Assembly: GCA_011959105.1 (NCBI GenBank) | Contig: BLLU01000225.1 | Location: 1-64,000, forward strand | Direction: 5' to 3' | Source of the DNA: Lachnospiraceae bacterium | Lineage (GTDB): Bacteria > Bacillota > Clostridia > Lachnospirales > Lachnospiraceae | DNA: 64,000 nucleotides | Part shown: one piece after another, positions 28,724 through 37,478 of the stretch | Layout of the letters: each line of letters opens with the position of its first letter | Position numbering within the stretch: the stretch's first letter is position 1 | Notes under the pieces: model-generated | The model's database searches: none | The model's input: the letters and a program-made list of their open reading frames with translations, nothing else | What the model was told of the DNA's origin: nothing | Translations under genes and position numbers: made by a program

Positions 28724-29333
28724 ATGGGAAATGGAGTGAGCCGCATTGTGAATAACGCCTATGACAATGAAATATTTTTTGAAGAATATGCAAAAATGCC
28801 CCGCAGCACTGGCGGGCTGGCGTCTGCCGGAGAATGGCATCAACTGAGACGGTTATTCCCGCAGCTGGAGGGAAAACATGTTCTGGACCTGGGATGCGGA
28901 TACGGCTGGCACTGTAAGTTTGCCGCAGAAAGCGGGGCGATGCGGGTTCTGGGGATTGATTTGAGCCGGAAAATGAGTGGGACTGTGTTGTTTCCAATCT
29001 GGCCCTGCATTATATTGAGAACATTAAACAGATTTTTCAAAAAGTATGTAGAACCCTGAAGCCGGGCGGCGTATTTCTCCTGAATATGGAACATCCTGTT
29101 TTTACCGCGGGGGTTGGTCAGGACTGGATCTATGAAAAAGACGGAACGCCGCGGCATTGGCCCGTTGATCATTTACGCAAATATTGATGGGCCTGTTAGA
29201 CAGCGGCTTTGACCTTGAGGCGGTGGAAGAAGCGCAACCGCCTGAAGAAATGTTGGGGATTCCCGGAATGGAAAATGAACTGCGCCGTCCGATGATGTTG
29301 TTGGTCAGGGCAAAGGTAAGAAGCATGTCGTAG
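28724..29333 (+). pseudogene. class I SAM-dependent methyltransferase remnant
   Basis: HVLDLGCGYGWHCKFAAESGAMRVLGIDLSRKM then frame change to EWDCVVSNLALHYIENIKQIFQKVCRTLKPGGVFLLNMEHPVF...HWPVDHLRKY*, then a third fragment LMGLLDSGFDLEAVEEAQPPEEMLGIPGMENELRRPMMLLVRAKVRS. Confidence 0.85.
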
Positions 29334-29401
29334 AAACAGATCGCAGCATCTAGCCAACTACCCCCAAATGTGGTATGATAACTGAACAGGCAAACCAGAT
29401 G

Positions 29402-29436
29402 AAGCATTTGCCTTGCATGGGGCAAATGCTTTTTTG
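29402..29436 (+). terminator. rho-independent terminator
   Basis: AGCATTTGCC / GGCAAATGCT stem + TTTTTT. Confidence 0.8.
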
Positions 29437-29485
29437 GATCACAGAGGCGTATATTTAAGTAGGGAGTGTAATTTAGGAGGAGCAT

Positions 29486-30583
29486 ATGAGTGAATACATG
29501 GAAAATGGGCAGGGACTTCAGACATATCTCCACAGGCAGCATACCAGAACCGTACAGATCGGCGGGGTCTGCATCGGCGGCGGCGCGCCTGTCGCAATCC
29601 AGTCCATGACCAACACCCGGACGGAGGATGTGGCGGCTACGGTGGCCCAAATCCATCGTCTGGAACAGGCGGGGTGCGAGATTATACGCTGTACCGTGCC
29701 CACCCCGGAGGCGGCCAGGGCCCTGAAAGAGATTAAGAGAGAGATTCGGATTCCCCTGGTGGCGGATATTCACTTTGACTATCGGATGGCCATCGCGGCC
29801 ATGGAGAACGGCGCGGACAAAATCCGCATCAATCCCGGCAATATCGGTTCCACCGACAAGGTAAAGGCGGTGGTGGATGTGGCCAGGGAGCGGAATATTC
29901 CCATTCGGGTGGGAGTCAACAGCGGTTCTCTGGAAAAGCCGCTGCTGGAAAAATACGGCGGCGTGACCGCCCGGGGCATTGTGGAGAGCGCTCTGGACAA
30001 GGTACATATCATTGAGGATCTGGGTTATGATAATCTGGTGATCAGCATCAAATCTTCCGATGTACTGATGTGTGTGGAGGCTCACGAAATATTGGCACAG
30101 CAGACCGACTATCCTCTGCATGTGGGAATTACCGAATCCGGGACGGTGCAGAGCGGCAACATTAAGTCAGCGGTGGGGCTGGGCATTCTCCTGCACCGGG
30201 GCATCGGCGACACGATCCGGGTGTCTCTGACCGGGGACCCGGTGGAGGAAGTCAGGTCGGCAAAACTGATTCTGCGCACTCTGGGGCTGCGGCAGGGGGG
30301 AATTGAAGTGGTATCCTGCCCCACCTGCGGCAGGACCAGGATAGATCTGATCGGTTTGGCAAACCAGGTGGAAAAGTTGGCGGCGGACTATCCGCTGGAT
30401 CTCAAGGTGGCAGTCATGGGCTGTGTGGTAAACGGTCCGGGGGAGGCCAGGGAGGCAGACATCGGAATCGCCGGAGGCGACGGAGAGGGTTTGCTGATCA
30501 AAAAGGGCGAGATTGTGAGAAAGATGCCGGAGGGAGAACTGCTGGAAGCGCTGAAGTATGAACTGGACCACTGGCGACAATAA
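29486..30583 (+). CDS. ispG: (E)-4-hydroxy-3-methylbut-2-enyl-diphosphate synthase
   Basis: GGGAPVAIQSMTNT; LVADIHFDYRMA; CPTCGRT; VAVMGCVVNGPGEA. Confidence 0.95.
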   Translation: MSEYMENGQGLQTYLHRQHTRTVQIGGVCIGGGAPVAIQSMTNTRTEDVAATVAQIHRLEQAGCEIIRCTVPTPEAARALKEIKREIRIPLVADIHFDYRMAIAAMENGADKIRINPGNIGSTDKVKAVVDVARERNIPIRVGVNSGSLEKPLLEKYGGVTARGIVESALDKVHIIEDLGYDNLVISIKSSDVLMCVEAHEILAQQTDYPLHVGITESGTVQSGNIKSAVGLGILLHRGIGDTIRVSLTGDPVEEVRSAKLILRTLGLRQGGIEVVSCPTCGRTRIDLIGLANQVEKLAADYPLDLKVAVMGCVVNGPGEAREADIGIAGGDGEGLLIKKGEIVRKMPEGELLEALKYELDHWRQ

Positions 30584-30638
30584 CAAATACATGCTTTGTT
30601 TCGGATGGTAAATCCCGGAGCGGGCAGGGGGGATAGAA

Positions 30639-33600
30639 ATGGCAAAACCTTTTTTTGAGGTGTTTCCCACATTGCAATTACACGGAGCCGTGCATGATAT
30701 ACTGGAGCAGGCCAGCGTGGAGAAAATATCCGCCACCAGACGCAAGGATTTCCTGCGGATTTATCTGCAGAGCGGTCGTCTGATTATGAAGGGGGATATC
30801 TGGACTGCGGAGAGAGAGATCAAAAGGCAGCTTTTCCCAAATGCAAATATGGTGGTAAAGATCTATGAGAGATTCAATCTTTCCTCCCAGTACACGCCGG
30901 AGAAACTGATGGACGTGTACCGGGACAGCATTTTGGAGGAACTGCGGGAGTATAATCATATCGACTACAACAGCTTTAAGTCGGCAGAATTCTCCTATCC
31001 TGACTCCCGGCAGATGACCCTGACTTTGGAGGACAGCGTGCTGGCCCACAGCCGGGAGGAGGAATTCACCCAGGTGCTTCAGAAAATTCTGGTGGAACGC
31101 TGCGGATTTGACCTGGCCCTGCAGGTGGAGTACCGGGAGGCCCGCACCGGCAAATATGCCCAGGAGGATGAGCAGAAGATCCGGCTCCAGGTGGCGGAGA
31201 TTTCCCGGCGGGCAGGCCGGGGGGCCGGAGGAGACGCGGGGTATGAAGGGCAGACCGATGTGCCTCCCACACTGGATGCGGCGGGTTTTGGAGGATATGG
31301 AGGAGACCGGGCCGTAGGCGGAACTGCTGACGGCAGCCAGGCGGGCGGCGGAACTGCCGGAGCGGGTCGTGAGGCAGGTTCTGCGGGCAGCAGCGCAGCA
31401 GGAACAGGTTATGGCAGCCAGGCCGCGGGCGGGGCGCAAGTTGCAGAGCGGAAGGGCAGCGGAACCCCGGGAGCGGGCCAAAGTGCCGGCCAGACAGGCA
31501 GCGGCCCGGGCCGTGGGGCCAGGAATACCGCCGGTCAGGGCAAGGGCGGCTACGGCATGAAAGGAGAGTATCCCCGGGGCGGCTATAAAAAGGGGGAGTT
31601 TTCCCGGGGCGGCGCCTACGGCAACAGCGTGAAACGCTCCGACAACCCGGATGTGATCTATGGCCGTGATTTTGAGGAAGAGGCCATGCGGATCGAGGAC
31701 ATCATCGGAGAAATCGGTGAGGTGGTGATCCGGGGTAAGATCCTCACTGTGGACAAGAGGGAGATCAAGAACGAGAAAACCATTATCATCTTTGATGTAA
31801 CGGATTTCTCCGACACCATGACGGTGAAAATGTTTGCCCGCAACGACCAGGTGCAGGAAATTCTGGAGGGAATCAAAGCGGGGGCCTTTGTGAAGATCAA
31901 GGGCATCAGTATGATGGACAAATTTGACCACGAACTGACCATCGGCTCTCTGACGGGGATTAAAAAGATCCAGGATTTTACCACCGGCAGGGTGGATACG
32001 GCTCCTTACAAGCGGGTGGAACTGCACTGCCACACCAAGATGAGCGATATGGACGGAGTGTCCGAGGCCAAGGACATTGTAAAGCGGGCCTACAAATGGG
32101 GCCACCGGGCCATCGCTATCACGGATCACGGCGTAGTACAGGGATTTACGGATGCGGGCCATGTGTGGGATGACCTTTGGAAGGCGGAAAAGGGCAAGCG
32201 CAAGGAGGCCGGAGAGGAGAATCCGGACAAACAGGACTTTTTCAAGGTGATCTACGGCGTGGAAGCCTATCTGGTCGATGATTTAAAAGAGATTGTCACC
32301 GGCGATGAGGGGCAGGACCTGAATGCGGACTTTGTGGTGTTCGATATCGAGACCACGGGTTTTTCCCCGGTGAACAACCGGATCATAGAGATCGGCGCGG
32401 TGAAGGTGGAGAGAGGGGAGGTCACGGAGCGGTTTTCCAGCTTTGTGAACCCGGATGTACCCATTCCCTTTGAGATTGAGAAGCTGACGGGCATCAACGA
32501 TTCCATGGTCATGGAGGCTCCCATGATCGAGGAGGTGCTGCCCCGTTTCCTGGAATTCTGCGAAGGCTGTGTGCTGGTGGCCCACAATGCCAGCTTTGAC
32601 ATGAGTTTTATCATGGAAAATTGCAGGCGACAGGGCTTTTCGGATCGGTTCACCTATGTGGATACGGTGGGGATTGCCAGGATTCTGCTGCCGGGCCAGG
32701 CCAAGCACACCCTGGACGCAGTGGCCAAGACAATGGGAGTGTCCCTGGAGAACCATCACCGGGCGGTGGACGACGCGGAGGCTACGGCTCATATTTTTGT
32801 TAAATTCATTCCCAGACTCCGGGAGAACGGAGCGGAGAATCTGAGACAGGTGAACGCCATGGGGGCTTCCAGCCCGGATATAATCCGGCGTCTGCCCACT
32901 TACCATGCCATTATTCTGGCCAAGAACGACCTGGGACGGATCAATATGTACCGGCTGATCTCCGAGTCTCATACCACTTATTACAGCAAGCGCCCCCGGA
33001 TCCCCAAAAGCCTGATTCTGAAATACCGGGAGGGCCTGATTCTGGGCAGCGCCTGCGAAGCGGGAGAGTTATACCGGGCACTGCTGGAGGGCAAGGCGGA
33101 TGCGGAGATTGCCCGTCTGGCCAATTTCTATGACTATCTGGAGATCCAGCCGGAGGGCAACAACCGCTTTATGATTCTGTCCCCAAAGCATCCGGATATT
33201 CAGTCCGTGGAGGACATACGCAATATAAACCGCCGGATCGTGAAGCTGGGGGAACAGCTGCACAAGCCGGTGGTGGCCACCTGTGACGTGCATTTCCTGG
33301 ATCCGGAGGATGAGGTATACCGCCGGATTATCATGGCGGGCAAGGGTTTCGAGGACGCGGACGAGCAGGCCCCCCTGTATCTGCATACCACCGAGGAGAT
33401 GCTGGAGGAATTTGCCTATCTGGGGGCGGATAAGGCCCGGGAGATCGTTGTCACCAACACCAATCGGATTGCGGATATGGTGGAGACCATCGCCCCGGTG
33501 CGGCCGGACAAATGTCCCCCGGTGATCCCGGATTCCGACAAGACATTGACCAAAATCTGCTATGACAAGGCCCATGAACTCTATGGGAAGGATTTGCCAA

Positions 33601-35408
33601 AGATCGTGGAGGACCGGCTGGAAAAGGAGCTGCATTCCATCATCACCAATGGCTTCGCGGTGATGTACATCATCGCCCAGAAGCTGGTGTGGAAATCCGT
33701 GGAGGACGGCTATCTGGTGGGGTCCCGGGGGTCAGTGGGTTCCTCTCTGGTGGCCTTCATGGCAGGCATCACGGAGGTGAACTCCTTAAGCGCCCATTAT
33801 CGCTGCGGCAAGTGTTTTTACTATGATTTCGACTCCCCGGAGGTGAAAGCCTTTGCGGGCAACGCAGGCTGCGACATGCCGGACAAGGTATGTCCCATGT
33901 GCGGGGAGCCGCTGATCAAGGACGGCTTTGACATTCCCTTCGAGACCTTCCTGGGCTTTAAGGGGGACAAGGAGCCGGATATCGACTTGAATTTCTCCGG
34001 GGAGTACCAGTCCAAGGCCCATAAATACACGGAAGTGATTTTCGGCGCGGGCCAGACCTACCGGGCGGGCACCATCGGCACTCTGGCGGACAAGACGGCC
34101 TTTGGCTATGTAAAAAATTATTTTGAGGAGCGGGGAAAACATAAGCGCACCTGCGAGATCAACCGGATCACGGTGGGCTGCACAGGGATCCGCAGAAGCA
34201 CGGGGCAGCACCCGGGCGGCATTATCGTGCTGCCCATGGGCCAGAACATCAATTCTTTCACCCCGGTGCAGCATCCTGCCAATGATATGACCACGGACAT
34301 CATCACCACCCATTTTGACTATCACTCCATTGATCACAATCTGTTAAAGCTGGACATTCTGGGACATGATGATCCCACCATGATCCGCATGCTGCAGGAT
34401 TTGACAGGGCTGGATCCCACCAGGATTCCCCTGGATGACAAGGGGGTTATGAGCCTGTTTCAGAATACGGACGCCCTGGGTATCACCCCGGAGCAGATCA
34501 GCGGCTGCCCGGTGGGTTCTCTGGGCATCCCGGAATTCGGCACGGAGTTTGTGATTCAGATGCTGCTGGACACCAAGCCCCAGCAATTCTCCGACTTAAT
34601 CCGCATTTCCGGTCTGGGACATGGCACGGATGTGTGGCTGGGCAATGCCCAGACTTTGATTCTGGAGGGAAAAGCTACCATTTCCACCGCCATCTGCTGT
34701 CGTGACGATATCATGATCTACCTGATTAACCAGGGGGTGGAGAGTTCCCTGTCCTTTACCATCATGGAGAGCGTGCGAAAGGGCAAGGGGCTGAAGGACG
34801 ATTGGATCGATGCCATGAAAGAGAAAGAGGTGCCTGACTGGTATATCTGGTCCTGCAAAAAAATCAAATACATGTTCCCCAAGGCTCATGCGGCGGCCTA
34901 TGTGATGATGGCCTGGAGGATCGCCTACTGCAAGATCAATTATCCTCTGGCTTACTATGCGGCTTTTTTCAGCATCCGGGCCAAGGCATTTTCCTACGAA
35001 CTCATGTGTCAGGGGCAGAAACATCTGGAGAATATCATGGCGGATTACCAGAGGCGTTCCGACTCCCTCTCCAACAAGGAAGAACTGGCCTATGGGGATA
35101 TGAAGATCGTACAGGAGATGTACGCCAGGGGTTTTGAATTTATGCCAATCGACATCTTCCGGGCCCAGTCCCGTTCTTTCCAGATCGTGGAAGGCAAGCT
35201 GATGCCTTCTCTGAACAGCATCGACGGTCTGGGGGAGAAAGCGGCGGATGCCATTGTGGAAGCAGCCAAGGACGGCCCGTTTTTGTCCAAGGACGATTTC
35301 CGGGAACGCTGTAAGGTATCTAAGACCATAGTGGACCTGATGGCGGATCTGGGGCTGCTGGGAAGTCTGCCGGAGTCCAATCAGATCAGTCTGTTTGATT
35401 TTGTGTAG
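30639..35408 (+). CDS. polC: DNA polymerase III alpha subunit, PolC type
   Basis: OB domain, PHP (VELHCHTKMSDMDGV), DEDD exonuclease (FVVFDIETTGFSP), zinc-binding region and catalytic PDIDLNF. Confidence 0.95.
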   Translation: MAKPFFEVFPTLQLHGAVHDILEQASVEKISATRRKDFLRIYLQSGRLIMKGDIWTAEREIKRQLFPNANMVVKIYERFNLSSQYTPEKLMDVYRDSILEELREYNHIDYNSFKSAEFSYPDSRQMTLTLEDSVLAHSREEEFTQVLQKILVERCGFDLALQVEYREARTGKYAQEDEQKIRLQVAEISRRAGRGAGGDAGYEGQTDVPPTLDAAGFGGYGGDRAVGGTADGSQAGGGTAGAGREAGSAGSSAAGTGYGSQAAGGAQVAERKGSGTPGAGQSAGQTGSGPGRGARNTAGQGKGGYGMKGEYPRGGYKKGEFSRGGAYGNSVKRSDNPDVIYGRDFEEEAMRIEDIIGEIGEVVIRGKILTVDKREIKNEKTIIIFDVTDFSDTMTVKMFARNDQVQEILEGIKAGAFVKIKGISMMDKFDHELTIGSLTGIKKIQDFTTGRVDTAPYKRVELHCHTKMSDMDGVSEAKDIVKRAYKWGHRAIAITDHGVVQGFTDAGHVWDDLWKAEKGKRKEAGEENPDKQDFFKVIYGVEAYLVDDLKEIVTGDEGQDLNADFVVFDIETTGFSPVNNRIIEIGAVKVERGEVTERFSSFVNPDVPIPFEIEKLTGINDSMVMEAPMIEEVLPRFLEFCEGCVLVAHNASFDMSFIMENCRRQGFSDRFTYVDTVGIARILLPGQAKHTLDAVAKTMGVSLENHHRAVDDAEATAHIFVKFIPRLRENGAENLRQVNAMGASSPDIIRRLPTYHAIILAKNDLGRINMYRLISESHTTYYSKRPRIPKSLILKYREGLILGSACEAGELYRALLEGKADAEIARLANFYDYLEIQPEGNNRFMILSPKHPDIQSVEDIRNINRRIVKLGEQLHKPVVATCDVHFLDPEDEVYRRIIMAGKGFEDADEQAPLYLHTTEEMLEEFAYLGADKAREIVVTNTNRIADMVETIAPVRPDKCPPVIPDSDKTLTKICYDKAHELYGKDLPKIVEDRLEKELHSIITNGFAVMYIIAQKLVWKSVEDGYLVGSRGSVGSSLVAFMAGITEVNSLSAHYRCGKCFYYDFDSPEVKAFAGNAGCDMPDKVCPMCGEPLIKDGFDIPFETFLGFKGDKEPDIDLNFSGEYQSKAHKYTEVIFGAGQTYRAGTIGTLADKTAFGYVKNYFEERGKHKRTCEINRITVGCTGIRRSTGQHPGGIIVLPMGQNINSFTPVQHPANDMTTDIITTHFDYHSIDHNLLKLDILGHDDPTMIRMLQDLTGLDPTRIPLDDKGVMSLFQNTDALGITPEQISGCPVGSLGIPEFGTEFVIQMLLDTKPQQFSDLIRISGLGHGTDVWLGNAQTLILEGKATISTAICCRDDIMIYLINQGVESSLSFTIMESVRKGKGLKDDWIDAMKEKEVPDWYIWSCKKIKYMFPKAHAAAYVMMAWRIAYCKINYPLAYYAAFFSIRAKAFSYELMCQGQKHLENIMADYQRRSDSLSNKEELAYGDMKIVQEMYARGFEFMPIDIFRAQSRSFQIVEGKLMPSLNSIDGLGEKAADAIVEAAKDGPFLSKDDFRERCKVSKTIVDLMADLGLLGSLPESNQISLFDFV

Positions 35409-35452
35409 GAAATGGTGTATACTGGATAAAGATGATAAAAAGGAGGCGTTGT

Positions 35453-37027
35453 ATGGGCATCTACCTGAATCCGAAAAACGACGGCTTTAAGCGGGCAATT
35501 CGTTCTGAGATTTATGTGGATAAGACGGGACTGATTGCGTATACAAATAAATATCTGAATACGGAACAGCAGTTTATCTGCGTAAGCAGGCCGCGGCGCT
35601 TTGGAAAATCCATGGCGCTCCATATGCTTGCCGCCTATTATAGCGTCGGCTGTGATTCACGGGAACTTTTCAGGGGGTGCAAGATAGAAAAAGATCCCAC
35701 TTTTGCGGAGTATCTGAATCAATTTGATGTGATATCCCTGAATATGCAGCAGTTTCTGATCGGCACGAAAAATCAGCAGGTAATCGAGTATCTTGAACAA
35801 GAGGTTCTTGAGGAACTATTTGAAGAATACGGGCAGTTTATAAAGAAGCCGGATATCGGACTTCCGGATGCGCTCCGGCGAATTTACACAAAGACGGATA
35901 AACAGTTTATCTTCCTGATCGACGAGTGGGACTGCATTATGCGGGAGCGGCAGGAATCTGAGGAACTGCAGAAGCAGTATCTGGATTATCTGCGCAATCT
36001 GCTGAAGGATCAGCCCTATGTGGCGCTGGCTTATATGACCGGCATTCTTCCTGTGAAAAAATATGGGCAGCATTCCGCATTGAATATGTTCCTGGAATAT
36101 TCCATGACGGATCAGGGTTTTTTTGAGGAATACACCGGTTTTACGGAAGCGGAGGCAGAAGGGCTGTGTCAGCGGTACGATATGGATTTTGCCGCGGCTG
36201 GCAGTTGGTATGACGGATACAGGCTGTCGAACTTTTATCATATATACAATCCAAAGTCTGTTGTAGAGGCCATGCACCGCCGCAGATTCTCTAATTATTG
36301 GACTTCTACTGAGACTTATGACGCCCTGAAAATCTATATGGATATGGATTTTGACGGGCTGAGGCAGGATATTGTGCGGATGCTGGGTGGGGAGCAGGTG
36401 AAAGTCAACACTTCCGGATTTCAGAACGATATGCGGAATTTCAGGACAAAGGACGATGTGTTGACTCTGCTGATTCATCTGGGCTATCTGGGGTATGACG
36501 CAGAGACAAAAGAGGCTTTTATTCCAAACAGGGAGATCAGAGGGGAATTTGAGAATGCCATGTGTGTGAGCGGGTGGCCGGAGGTGATGCGGGTTCTGAA
36601 AGCCTCGGAAAAACTGATGGAGGATACTCTGCGCTGTGACGAAAAGAGCGTGGCGGAGGGGTTGGACCGGGCTCATACGGAAGTGGCCTCAATTCTCACA
36701 TTCAATGATGAGAATTCTCTGAGCTGCGCCATCGGTCTGGCGTACTTCAGTGCGAGAAAGGATTACAGGATGATTCGGGAACTGCCCGCAGGCCATGGGT
36801 TTGCGGATGTGGTATTTCTGCCGTTGCCCACTGTCGGAAAGCCTGCGCTTGTAATTGAATTGAAATATAACAAATCTGCCGATACAGCGATCTCACAAAT
36901 AAAAGACAGGCAGTATGTACGTACATTGGAAGGCTACTGTGGGGAAATTCTGTTGGTAGGGGTAAGCTATGATAAGAACAATGTAAATAAACCCTACAAT
37001 TGTGTAATTGAAAAGCTGTCTGTTTAA
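35453..37027 (+). CDS. AAA-ATPase-like / PD-(D/E)XK nuclease superfamily protein (DUF1703 type)
   Basis: YVDKTGLIAYTNKYLN, CVSRPRRFGKS, LIDEWD, C-terminal GFADVVFLP...ALVIELKYNK. Confidence 0.9.
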   Translation: MGIYLNPKNDGFKRAIRSEIYVDKTGLIAYTNKYLNTEQQFICVSRPRRFGKSMALHMLAAYYSVGCDSRELFRGCKIEKDPTFAEYLNQFDVISLNMQQFLIGTKNQQVIEYLEQEVLEELFEEYGQFIKKPDIGLPDALRRIYTKTDKQFIFLIDEWDCIMRERQESEELQKQYLDYLRNLLKDQPYVALAYMTGILPVKKYGQHSALNMFLEYSMTDQGFFEEYTGFTEAEAEGLCQRYDMDFAAAGSWYDGYRLSNFYHIYNPKSVVEAMHRRRFSNYWTSTETYDALKIYMDMDFDGLRQDIVRMLGGEQVKVNTSGFQNDMRNFRTKDDVLTLLIHLGYLGYDAETKEAFIPNREIRGEFENAMCVSGWPEVMRVLKASEKLMEDTLRCDEKSVAEGLDRAHTEVASILTFNDENSLSCAIGLAYFSARKDYRMIRELPAGHGFADVVFLPLPTVGKPALVIELKYNKSADTAISQIKDRQYVRTLEGYCGEILLVGVSYDKNNVNKPYNCVIEKLSV

Positions 37028-37074
37028 TGGCAAGGAAGTGAAATGAAACTAAATGGGGTAAAGGAGGTGGGTAC

Positions 37075-37395
37075 ATGACCTGTCGGGAGTGTGAGAAGCA
37101 GATTCCGGATTTTATCGGAAAAAAGATGCATTATCTCGGGATGAAGCGGTTTTTGGAGCATGTGGACTCCTGCGGCAGCTGCCGGGAGGAATTGGTGATC
37201 CAGTTTCTGATTCAGGAGAGCATGGCCCATCTGGAGGACGGGGATGTCTTTGACTTGCAGCGGGAACTGCGGGAGCGCCTGGAGGAATCCCGCAGGCGAA
37301 TTCGAATCTATGAGGGCATATTGCGGGTGGGAACCCTGTTTGAAATGCTGGCCATGGCGGGAGTCCTGGGAGTTGTGGTATGGATTCTGCGGTAA
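37075..37395 (+). CDS. zf-HC2-like (anti-sigma-type) small membrane protein
   Basis: MTCRECEKQIPDFI...FLEHVDSCGSCREEL and C-terminal TM helix. Confidence 0.75.
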   Translation: MTCRECEKQIPDFIGKKMHYLGMKRFLEHVDSCGSCREELVIQFLIQESMAHLEDGDVFDLQRELRERLEESRRRIRIYEGILRVGTLFEMLAMAGVLGVVVWILR

Positions 37396-37478
37396 ATTAT
37401 ATACGATTTATATGAGGGCTTTGGACCGGGCAGGCGTTATTGCGGGAATTGTAAAACAAAGAATTTGAGGAAGAGCAG

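Noticed and set aside
31200-31640. Possible tandem-repeat array or CRISPR-like region in polC
   Set aside because: Gly/Ala codon low complexity in frame with PolC; no regular repeat-spacer periodicity.
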